Shown piece after piece: positions 1-10,700 of a stretch of DNA of 64,000 nucleotides. The notes under the pieces are model-generated. The model made no database searches. It saw only the letters and a program-made list of their open reading frames with translations, and had not been told where the DNA came from. The position numbers and the translations under genes were made by a program. Position 1 is the first letter of the stretch. Every line of letters starts with the position of its first letter. Source of the stretch: Aldrovandia affinis (lineage: Eukaryota > Chordata > Actinopteri > Notacanthiformes > Halosauridae); assembly GCA_029706075.1 (NCBI GenBank), contig JAINUG010000135.1:2682001-2746000 (forward strand). The letters are read 5' to 3'.

Positions 1-687
1 AATGCAATTGGTTGAGTGACTGATTCGATTTCTTTTGCTCATATTTTAATGGGTATTTGAATTTGAATGAGTTTTTTTTATGGCATAAGACACCCTGCAT
101 GCTTTTTCTTTCAGTTCCTCCACTGCCGAGATGAAGCTTCCTGTTGAGCTTATGTTTAGGCTTAAATACATAACAGCTCATACACTTTTCAAGGGTTTGG
201 TGTTCTATTGTGAAATTGTATTTCCCATCCTGACATCTGGATCTTTTTCTGAAACATCATCATTTTGGTTTTCTTCAGTAAGGGAAGTGTAATGCCAGGG
301 CCCAGATCTGACAGAATTTCTCTCCCTGATCTGGGCTCTTCTGCAGCCCTTGTTCTGTGGGAGATGGCAGAACCGGGTCATGGGCATAGAGCAGGAATTT
401 GATTTCCTCGTCTTGTAGGGTGAGACCCGGGGCTGCAGGCTGTTCCATTGCCCTAGCCAGCCCATTGATGTCGATATTGAGTAATACTGGGTTCAAACTG
501 CAGCCCTGTCTCACACCGAGACATCTCTTCTTTCTGTTTCCAATTTTCACTCAGTGTGTATTTCTAGTATACATAGTTTTAATTATGTCATAGATTTTGC
601 ACCTTACCCCAGCTTTAAGGAGTTTTTGAAACAGTTCTTCATGCCAGATTGAATCAAAGGCTTTTTGAAAGTTTTTAAAACAGACAA
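1..687 (-). mobile_element. Non-LTR retrotransposon (LINE) reverse transcriptase remnant
   Basis: On the minus strand, FQKAFDSIWHEELFQKLLKA, an in-frame stop, then GVRQGCSLNPVLLNIDINGL and LLYAHDPVLPSPTEQGLQ are RT domain blocks. The catalytic YADD-type motif reads YAHD. The frame is then shifted, and the continuing similarity (KKI...RKSMQGVLCHKKNSF) runs to the left window edge. The fragment is 5'-truncated at about 687, where a Tc1 fragment abuts. It is a dead copy; the clade is not assigned. Confidence 0.82.
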
Positions 688-968
688 ACTGCCAACATAA
701 AGGAAACACTTGAGTAAATGAGGGATACAAAGTATATTGAAACACAGGTGTGGTTCCTGAGTTAATTAAGCAATTAACATCCTTAGGGTCATGTATAAAT
801 ATGCTGGGCAGGCCCACATTCCCATTATTTTGGCTACCATGGCTAGAGGAAGAGCTCTCAGAGAACGAGGGGGATAGTTTGGGCACAATTGGCAGGAGCT
901 TCAGTGAAAAAGACTGCTCGACTTGCTGATGTTTCACGAGGAAGAGTGGCTAAGGTGATGCTGGCATT
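686..968 (+). mobile_element. Tc1/mariner-like transposon, one-end fragment
   Basis: It starts with ACTGCCAACATAAAGGAAAC, nearly the inverted repeat of the fuller copy at 19178-21223. It continues through the same internal sequence (acctgagttaattaagcaattaacat, the tgggcaggcccacattcccattattttggctaccatggc area), including the start of the transposase frame. The rest of the element is missing. Confidence 0.75.
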
Positions 969-3679
969 GAAGTCTCCTTGCTGTTTGTTTGTTTGTTTTT
1001 GTCCACTGCGCTCCAGTGCACAGCACACAGAGACTGTCACCCTGGCGCATTGTCTGTGCTGTCGCCCACCTGGAAGGAACCTCCAGACATCGCGGGGCTA
1101 GGTGTTGCCCTGCTCCTGCGACATCACGTTGCGCTAATAACAAACCCTTAACGCAGTTAGCCTGGTGTGACCTAATAAAGCACAAAAGAGCTCGCATCTC
1201 AAAATACAGGAGTGGTACAATCTTCCTCACATTGATTTCAATGAAAGTAGACGTCTCTCCCACTGAATCATGCGCTAACAATGAAATTGTGTTTATGATC
1301 AGAGCTGTAAATCTCAATGAGCGGCCATAAATATTTAATTCATGAATTACCTTTTTACAACGCCCATAAACAGTGGAGTGAAGGGCTCGCCGGGAGTGTG
1401 GAGTGGTCTTTTTTGTTGTAACGCTGTGGGTTGTGATGGATGCGCGGCGACAGCGGTTTGGGTGTCGCACGAGGGAACGGAGCTGGGCCGACCGCCTGGC
1501 CCCTCCTCTCTGATAGGCTCCACGCTGGGCGACAATCACAACGATTGTGTCGTCTTTCAACCTGCCGCTCTTCAGGTGGGCAAACGCTAGGCGAGGCACA
1601 AATCGGTTTTGTCACTTATACTCTATAAAGTGTGTCCATGTTTTATGTCCAATAAGCAGCCTGACGCCATTGCACAAGCCCAGTAGGTCACAAATGACAA
1701 CGGCATATTAATATGAATGCCAAAAACAATACCTCCACGTTCTTTAATGCTGCGTAGTGAATTAATAAACGGGGACCCTTTTAATCCCACAAAATGCCCT
1801 TGTTTTAACTGGCGTCTCATTCGGGAAAAAAAGAAAAAATGTAAATGAATTTAAACATTAGCTACCAGGCCTTCGGGTGCTGTGACTTCTCCAATAATGT
1901 GGAAAGCAGCATAATTTCAACCTGTTGACTTCAGTCTGGAAGGCAAAAATCTAACTGCATAATTTGAATCACCATCTTGTTTTGTTGTTAAGTATCTTAA
2001 ATAAATACCATTAAGGAAGAAATGGTTATGATTTTAATAGGATGCTTTGGGGGAAAGCAATAGGCAAAGCAGCTCGATTACAATAATCATACATACTGCA
2101 ATATTAATTTTTAGGTTTGTATGTGTACAAGTGCTCACGTGTACATGTGTGTGTACTTGTGTGTGTCTGTGTTCTAGGGAGACTAGAACAAATCAAGTGC
2201 ATTTATCAAAATTGGATTAATACAAAAGAGAATACATGAATTTTGTTTTACATTTGTGTTTATTCATTTAAATATTGCTCTATATTAATTATATATAATT
2301 TAAAACATTTCCATTGTCATTTAATCCAGAGTGTAATGTGAGAGAGGGAAGATTCTATCCCTGGGCGAACCAGGGTTTGCCATAGTAACCGTGGTTCTGG
2401 TTCTGTTTATGAAGAGCCAGGACTCAGTGAGGCAGCAGAGCCCTCTGCTGGCCGGTGTTGGGTACTACACCAGGATTAGTGCCATAGTACAAGATCTGGG
2501 GCACTTCATAAACGTGCGAAAGCCCACAGTGGGAGGGCCCAGTGGTTCTAACGGTTAGTTGTTATCTTCAGTAGAGAACTATAATACTATTGTGAACTAA
2601 AGTATTACTCACATTATTATTCATATTTTGTGATTTTTTAAATAGTGTGTATTGGCTTTAAGGGTGATTTTGTATGATATGTGATGGCTGTAAAGGTGAT
2701 TGATAGAGGAGAGCTTAAGTTATCATTGTGACCATGTCAAGAACAATGCTTCGGACACAAGTCAGCCATAATGTCATTTAGAGCATTCATAGTTTATACA
2801 TTTTCAAAATTTCCTATGAAATGTATTAAGCGTTAAATATAAAATGTAAGTATGGATTAGTGAAGGTGTCAAACCCTCACCCATTGAAACAACATTTATG
2901 TATAGTACCATGTTTTACTCCAGCCCCCATGAAACTATATTTTTTCATTCTGTTTCAGTTTCATTCTGTCTTTTCAACTACCTTATTTTTTTAAATTCTT
3001 CAGTCTGTAGAATTTTACATATGCTGGCAAATAACCAAACTCCTGACTTAACCTATATCGACTGTAATTTAGGTTTTACTGGTCTAATATAACAATGCCA
3101 TATATAGGGTTTGCCCTTCTTTCCTTAGCCTCTTTAGAGTATGGCATGGTTATACCAGTTATATGTACAATGTGGTTTAAGTGCACCGCTGTATAATGTT
3201 GTGAATCTGTTCAAATATAAATGCAAAATTCATATGTACTCTAAATGAAGTAAGAACATAAGAATGGAGTCTTATCAGTGTTTTAGCATCACTGTCACAA
3301 AGCTGAGGTCAAATCAAGATTAAATCGCACCTTCCTAGAGTATGGAAGAAACAATGTTAACATCCTTTTAAATGAGTTGAAAAATGCACGTGGCCATTAT
3401 TAGTATCTATACTCCTATATTCCTTACTCCTATATGAGGAGCTGCAGAATCATTTTACAGATGATTGAATTACACACTAGGCCATGTAGCATAGTGCACG
3501 GTGTCATTGACAAGTGGCACCCCCAGTATCTATAATGTATGAAGGATGCTACTGGGAGCACAAACCTGAGAAATGATGCTGCTATCAAACAGAGTGACCG
3601 AAGCAGAGATTTATTGCTTGTATTTGGTGAATGGCAGTGGGGCAGACATGAATGATTAGACGTGAGCGTTTATGGCCAG

Positions 3680-3680
<1 letters not shown>

Positions 3681-3741
<61 letters not shown>

Positions 3742-4287
3742 GCACGCACGCACGTGCCTGTGTGTCCATGTTTGTGTGTATGTGTGGTTGTCTGTGTGTG
3801 TATGGGGTACAAGCAGGTGTGTGTGCGTGCGTCTGCTTCTGTGTATGTTATGTGTTTGTATCTGTGTTTAAGTGTGTGTTCATATGTTTGTGTTTGTGTG
3901 TTCATGTGCATGCATGTGCATGTGTGTTATGTGTTTGTATCTGTGTTTTAGTGTGTGTTCATGTGTTTTGTGTGTGTGCGTGCGTGCATGCATGTGTATG
4001 TTATGTGTTTGTATCTGTGTTTTAGTGTGTGTTCATGTGTTTGTGTGTGTGTGCATGCATGCATGTGTATGTTATGTGTTTGTATCTGTGTTTTAGTGTG
4101 TGTTCATGTGTTTGTGTGTGTGTGTGCATGCATGCATGTGTATGTTATGTGTTTGTATCTGTGTTTTAGTGTGTGTTCGTGTGTGTGTGTGTGTGTGTGT
4201 GTGTGCATGTGTGTGTTATGTGTTTGTATCTGTGTTTTAGTGTGTGTTCATGTGTTTGTGTGTGTGTGTGTGTTTGTATTATGTGTG

Positions 4288-4332
<45 letters not shown>

Positions 4333-4360
4333 TTGTGCTATGTGTTTGTATCTGTGCTGT
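3681..4360 (+). repeat. (GT)n microsatellite with a ~72-bp higher-order repeat
   Basis: Near-pure (TG)n at 3681-3737, then seven copies of TATGTGTTTGTATCTGTG at spacings of about 79, 74, 71, 74, 70 and 122 bp, separated by (GT)n and GCATGCATGC blocks. Two further pure (GT)n runs are at 4178-4205 and 4293-4328. It ends about 200 bp before the exon at 4565. Confidence 0.93.
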
Positions 4361-4564
4361 AGTTCATACAGTATGGCCTAATAAAGCGTACATTCATCCA
4401 GTGTACGGCCCTAACCCAGATAAATCCAGTTGGCCACAGTAATAAAAACACAAAGAGTCATTCTCTCGGTCGGACCCCATGTTAGAGCGCCACATGTGAT
4501 GCGTATGAAAGTACCAGGAGCCGTCCAGTCCCCCTGTGTGACCCTCATCACTGTTCTCCTGCAG

Positions 4565-4705
4565 ACATGTACAGACTGGAGCTGGCTGGGGGCCTGGGGG
4601 CCATCCTGCTCCTGCTGGGCTTCCTCACCGCCATTTACAAGTGCTACAACGTGGAGATCATGCTCTGCTACCGCCGGCACTTCGGAAACGACGAGGCCGA
4701 GGACG
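4565..4705 (+). CDS. il1rapl2: il1rapl2 exon: juxtamembrane and transmembrane segment
   Basis: The acceptor is ttctcctgcag and the donor is g|gtgagt. The exon starts with two bases completing a split codon and ends with the first base of the next codon. It encodes [19 protein letters not shown] and onward: one hydrophobic helix of about 20 residues followed by a basic stop-transfer stretch ([17 protein letters not shown]). The ATG at 4567 is internal, not a start. The acidic end (NDEAED) leads into the TIR exon. Confidence 0.95.
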
Positions 4706-7700
4706 GTGAGTGCGGCACGTCGCCCTTCCCAATCCCAGCATGCCCCCCCTGCAGCGTCGGGTCTCGTACGGACGAGGGTCGGGACCTACGACTTATCCTC
4801 CGCGCGCGTTAACTGTAAATAATCCATCAGTGATGGAGTTTTCAGGTCAGGGACACTGTAGATTCGTCAAGGGGGTGATACACTTATCAGAGGATAAATT
4901 AGCTGAAATTTAGGGAGAGCAGGAGCTCGGTCTCAGGCCGCAAATGAGCTCAGTGCAAGGGGGAGCCTTCGTCTCCGGGCCGACCGTACTCAGGGAAGAG
5001 CAACTCCGAGCTCCTGTTCTGGCTCCAGCCAAATTCCGGGCAATTTATCCTTTGATGAATATATCATCCCTTTGTGAGTTCACCCCTCTGTCTTTCAGGA
5101 TTAAGAATTTAAATAACTAGACGTCTGAATATCATATTGACAAGATCCGGCGTGACATTGTCGGGTTGACATTCATGCGTTGCTCGCCATTAAATCATAT
5201 TTCAGCGTGTAAGTATCGATTAGCGGCGTCGCAAAGCCCATTACCGCTTCACATTTTTGATTAAGGTCGGAATAATTCAGCCCAAAAAAGAACCACAGGA
5301 CCGTTTCAGACACACTGGACAGATCAGCCCTGCGCGGCCTGTAGTAAGCCCTTTGTCTCCCGACACAGACAACAAGGAGTACGACGCGTATCTGTCCTAC
5401 ACCAAAGTGGACCTGGAGTCCCTGCACCGCAGCACCAGTGAGGAGGAGCAGTTTGCGCTGGAGGTGCTGCCGGACGTCCTGGAGAAACACTACGGATACA
5501 AGCTGTTCATCCCAGACCGCGACCTCATCCCCAGCAGCAGTAAGTTACAAACCACCACGTTCCCCCCCCCTCCTCCCCCTGGGGCCCCAGGAGAGTTCTT
5601 TAGCCTTTCCAAATTCATTTGGTTTAGTTTAGTTTAGTTTAGTTTAGTTTAGTTTAGTTTAGTTTAGTCTAGTTTAGTTTAGTTTAGTTTAGTTTAGTTT
5701 AGTTTAGTCTAGTTTAGTTTAGTTTATTTGACATTTCACTTTAAAAGAATACAATACATGGATACATCCCGATGTACATGTACATTTTAAAAAGACATAT
5801 CATGGATGACACAGAAAAGTCCTCAGACTTATTTCCATTGTGGTCCTTGTTGTTATTAGGTGTCATGGTGGTGTGTGTGTATTGTGTTTGTGGTGTTAGG
5901 CGCATAAACAAGGTTACAATAAATACCAACAATACAAAATACATTAATATTAGGCATTGGCAGCACAAACTAAACTCAAATAAATAGCAACAACACCACA
6001 TACATTTACATTACTCCCATTAAATCAGCGAAAGAGTTCATAACAATCAATTACATTCATATTAGCACTAATATTACGGTTGTCAGTAATCGTCCAGTTC
6101 GAAAGCACGTCTCAATCTTCCGCAGCGTTCTTCTTTGTCGCTCTCTCGTGACCGGCAGGGGAAACGAGAATTTGCCCGTTTACCCGTAGCATGGCAGCAG
6201 CAGGAGGTGGAGTGTATGTTACCCGGGAATAGCATGGACTCCCCAAAGCAGCAGGAGGTGCAGTGCATGTTGCAGACGCTTTTACCCGGCGACTTACAGT
6301 AGTGAATGCATACATTTTCCCAATGTGGTCCCACCATCAGCATTGCAGTTGTGCTCTACCCTGAGTGCAGAGAACCAGGAAAGATCCAGAGAGCCTGGCA
6401 GGCGTCAGAGTTAAAGGCTCAGAGGAGCGCTCAGGAAATGGCAGCGGGGGCAGCAGCTACAGGTTTTCAAACCTTCAAAATGTCGCTCGATTCTGCGGTC
6501 ACTTCCGGCCCACAGATGCCCACGTTATTGTCAGCCAATGGCATCCGGCCTTGTCTGAAGCCTCCTGGAGATATACCCCCTCCCGCGCTCAAAATGCATT
6601 GCAATCTAATGTCCTCTCCTTGCATTATTTAGGAGGTTGTTCATTCAAAATAGATCAAAAAGTCCTTAGGCTGGTTTAAACGTAAATAGAAACCTTCCAT
6701 GTGTGTTATTTGGCCACACGGCGCGGGGCTCGCTGGGCTGCGTCGCTGGTCACGGGGGAGGAGGAGGAGGGAGGGAGAGAGCGAGGAGGGAGCAGAGTCA
6801 CAGAGAGGCATCATTAGCCAAACGCATTTACAGAGCAGGCCGAGAGTGGCGCAAATAGCATCGTTCATTTCAACAGCTCATTTGTTTAAACAAGGTTTGC
6901 TGGCACTTATTTGTATTAATTGATTTACATAATCATGAGCGTATAAAAAATTTAAAAAATAAAAACTCCACCGCTTAGTGCTGCTCGTACAAATTGTATT
7001 ATTTATGCACCGCAAATTGACCGTGAAATTGCAATGTGTTGTTGCTCTTCCATCATTTTCAGTTTTTTTTCTCTTCTTCTTCCTGGAGCTGGAGAGAGAG
7101 AGAGAGGAAAGAACGTACATTTAAAAACACGTCCGCAGATGCATTTCAGTAAAAAAGTGTACGTGAAAGACAGACTGTGCTACGCAACTGCGTGACAGTG
7201 TACAATTCAAATTGGTTTCAGATTGCATGATAAAATGGCTGCGAAGGGTTTGAAATATGGTATGATATTACTCTGTTTAAAGTTTTTGCAATATGCGTAC
7301 ATTTACATGGATATCAAAAATGTCACATAAATGACTGGATAGAAGCAACTTCAGCCTCTGTAATAAACTCGGGCCTGCCTGTAATATTATTTCACTGCCC
7401 ATCTTTCATTGTTTGGAGATATATAATTATATTCATCTGTACTAGGCAGGATATTTTCACCGTCTTACGTTCAAGGGTCCTTATACAACGCTGGCATAAT
7501 AATTACAGTTCAATGAAGTGGCGCCCTGTCGTGTAAATGCTTCAGCGTGTATTTCCTGTAATTGTCTTGGTTCCGCACGTGGTCGTTAAAGTCACTTGCA
7601 CGGGGACGGAGAGAGGAGTCACTGTGCCTGTGCACGCGTGGGCGTGAGGGGTCACCCATTTCACTCTCTCGTCCCCAGTCGGGCGGCTAATGCTGTCGCT

Positions 7701-10700
7701 CTGAAAAGCCCTGACGTGCTATCTTGTTTATTGTGAGCCTGGGGGAGGTGTGATTGACAGCGGCTGTTGTGTGAGCATATTCCCGCGGCCTTGCTATCTC
7801 TGCTTCAATGCAAAGTGTATTGCTCTGAGAACGTTCCCTGAACCCTAGTCTTCACTTTGGATGTCTACAGGCCACTCAATCTATCAGGGTCAGGAAACTC
7901 CATTCCCTCCCTGTCCTAGATGGTTTTCTAAGTCTAACCACACTCTGTGTGTGGTCTTGTTTCACTTACCCCTGTTCTGTTTTTGTTTCACTTACCCCAG
8001 CCACACTGCCTACTGTAGGAGCCAAATTGTTCCACCCGTGGCGGGTTGTCGGATGGCGCATCATGTTAAAGCACAGTTTTCTGCGCCTTGTGTGTACCAT
8101 GCCAGTGCTGACTGCGCCCAGCAGCCCTGCAGGGCAGTGCATAATCAGCCATGACGTTGCCCAGAGGAGAGTTTCAGTTGGCAGGATATTACATTACAAT
8201 AGTGAGTATAGAGTGTGGTGGGTGATGCTGAAATGGTAGGGAGCTGTGAGCAAGGCTGGATTGGAGTGACATGTGAGCACTGCTGAAATGGACGGCACTG
8301 TGGGCGATGCTGAAATTCAGACGGCCGAGTCATCCTGAAATGAGTTCCCGATGCGCTGATGCAGAAGTGTGGTTCGGCGAGGGACACAGTAGTGGAGAGA
8401 GCTGTAAGAGACGCTGAGACAGAGAGAGCTGTGGGTGACGCATGAACACAAAGCGCTGTCCTGTAAGTGAGCGAGGACATGATGTTGCCCAGAGAGGGAG
8501 GGCTTCAGCCGACAGGATATTAGCCTCGGTGCACAATAGTGCCCAGGTCAGTCGGGAACGTTGCAGTCTACCTGCGGAAGCTGTGCAAGTAGTGCGGTCC
8601 TCGGACGCGAACGACCACGCAGCTCAGCTGGACTGCAGAGTGGAAGAGGAGCGTGGGCCGCCCCCGCACGCTAGCCTGCGCTATCCCAAAGTGACTTGGC
8701 AGGATTTGACAGTGAGGGAACGGGCCCTTAATTATGACTCGGCGTTCCATATTTTAAGACAAAGAAAAAAAATGGGGATAAAAGGATGTACAAAAAAAAT
8801 GATCGGGCAAATTACAGATTGAGCGCAGAGATATAATAGGTAATAAATCACCTTCACATCACTTGGGCTCTGGCGTCAGCCGGAGGGCAGCGTGCTAATT
8901 TTGTTTTATATTCTCTTTAAAACATCAGTGTTCATCCTTAAGCACACGCTCTGTTAATAATGTAGAACAGGCCGTGCGGAGGGGACAGTGCGCGGGGAAA
9001 ACCAGCGTGCCACAGAACAGCTCACATTAATTCCTCCGTTATTAAGCCTTCCGCTGGTCTTTTATCAACTCCACATCGTGTTTAACTTTTTTTTTGTCTA
9101 CTCAAGTCTGGCTTTTGTCTGGCTCCAGTGATGCCATTTTGCACATTTCCCCTGCTTCGGGAAGGAGCGATGACTAGCGGGAATGGGGTTTGCCTATTGG
9201 CTGGAGGAACTGTCCGTCTTTATTCATGCGAATGCTGTGTGGCTGGGGCGGATTGGGGTGGGGCGAGGCTGATGGACAGGGCAGTAATGGAGATAGCTGT
9301 GAGCGACGCTGAAACGGACGGCGCCGTGGGTGACACTGAACTGCAGCTGAGTGATCCTGAAATTGAGTGAAACTGAGTATAGAGTGCAGGGGGGCAATGC
9401 TGAAATTGCAGAGCGCTCTTGCCGAGGCTGGAATGGAAATAGCAGGGAACGTTACAGAGATGGACACAGCTGTGACCGATGCTGAAATGGCCCGAGACGT
9501 GAGTTCTGGCGAAACAGACAGCGAGTGACTCTGAAATTCGGTGGAGTGATCACAAAATTGAGCGATACCGAGTGTGGAGGGTGATGCTGAAATGGCAGAG
9601 AGCTCTTACCGAGGCTGAAATGGACGGCGCTGAAATTTCTGACGGCCGGGTCATCCCGAATCCAGTTCCCGATGCGCTGATGTGGAAGTGTGGTTGTGCG
9701 AGGGACACAGTGATGGAGAGAGTTGTGAGAGAGGCTGCAGTGGAGAGGGACGGCGGCGATGCTGAGACAGAGAGAGAGAGCTGTGGGTAATGCATGAACA
9801 GGAAGCGCTGTCCTGTGAGTGACCGGGGCAGGGCAGGGGAGGGAGGGGGGCGCGGTGGTGACTGCAGAGCCCAGGAGCCGAGTGCCCAGTGTGACACTGC
9901 GGGTGTGAATGGCTGGGGGGGACACAGGCCCTGCGAACATTCACAGACTCCACCCGCAGGACGTGTCACCCACAAAGAGCAAATGTGCCATTTACTCCTA
10001 CACCCCCCGCCCCCTCCGCCACTCTCTCTCTCCCCCAATCTCCCATGAGCCACTGCACCAATCCCAGGTGAAGTCCTGCACCACGGCACACTGTAGCACA
10101 GAACCATCTTAATCTGACTAGCAAGATTATTAAATCTCATCTAAGGTAGATTTTCTTCTTTCTTTTTTACAATCTCTTTATGTCATAAAATATTAGGTTT
10201 TAGATATTGCCCTGTTGTGTATCCAATAGTGTCACTATACTGGACATTTTAATACAATCCAAGCAGTGTGAATCTTTTAATAGATTCTTTAATATCAAGG
10301 TTACTTTGTACTTGTATTGGCTTTTCTTCTTCTATTTACCTCATTCTCCTTCAGCTCTAATGTCATTATACTTATGCATATTGACGAAGAATTTACTAAC
10401 AAGCAAAATGTTTATCAAATGCTTTGGGTGAATTCACATTTAATTTCCTTGTTGACTGAAAAGGAAAAGTGCTTTGGCTGGAATGCGTCAGTGCTTCTCG
10501 CCTTAAGAAATATTCCTGGAGCCGGGCCTGCCTTTAATATTATTTCACTGCCCATCTTTCATTGTTTGGAGATATATAATTATATTCATCTGTACTAGGG
10601 AGGATATTTTCACCATCTTATGTTCAAGGGTCCTTATACAACGCTGGCATAATAATTACAGTTCAATGAAGTGGCAGAGATGAGCACCCTGTCGTGTAAA

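Larger units (their letters stand above)
1..4564 (+). other. il1rapl2 intron (3' part) with LINE, Tc1 fragment and GT minisatellite
   Basis: No coding exon is recognised. The left 690 bp is LINE on the minus strand, followed by a Tc1 fragment. 970-3650 is mostly unique A/T-rich sequence with no gene signal that I can support. 3681-4360 is a GT-rich repeat. The intron ends at the acceptor at 4563-4564. Confidence 0.8.

Noticed and set aside
934..1599. 221-residue minus-strand frame
   Set aside because: No recognisable domain; it overlaps the Tc1 fragment and low-complexity sequence, and a chance frame is likely.
3652..4442. Long + strand reading frames rich in Cys and Val
   Set aside because: They are translations of the (GT)n array; TGTGTG repeats lack stops in these frames.
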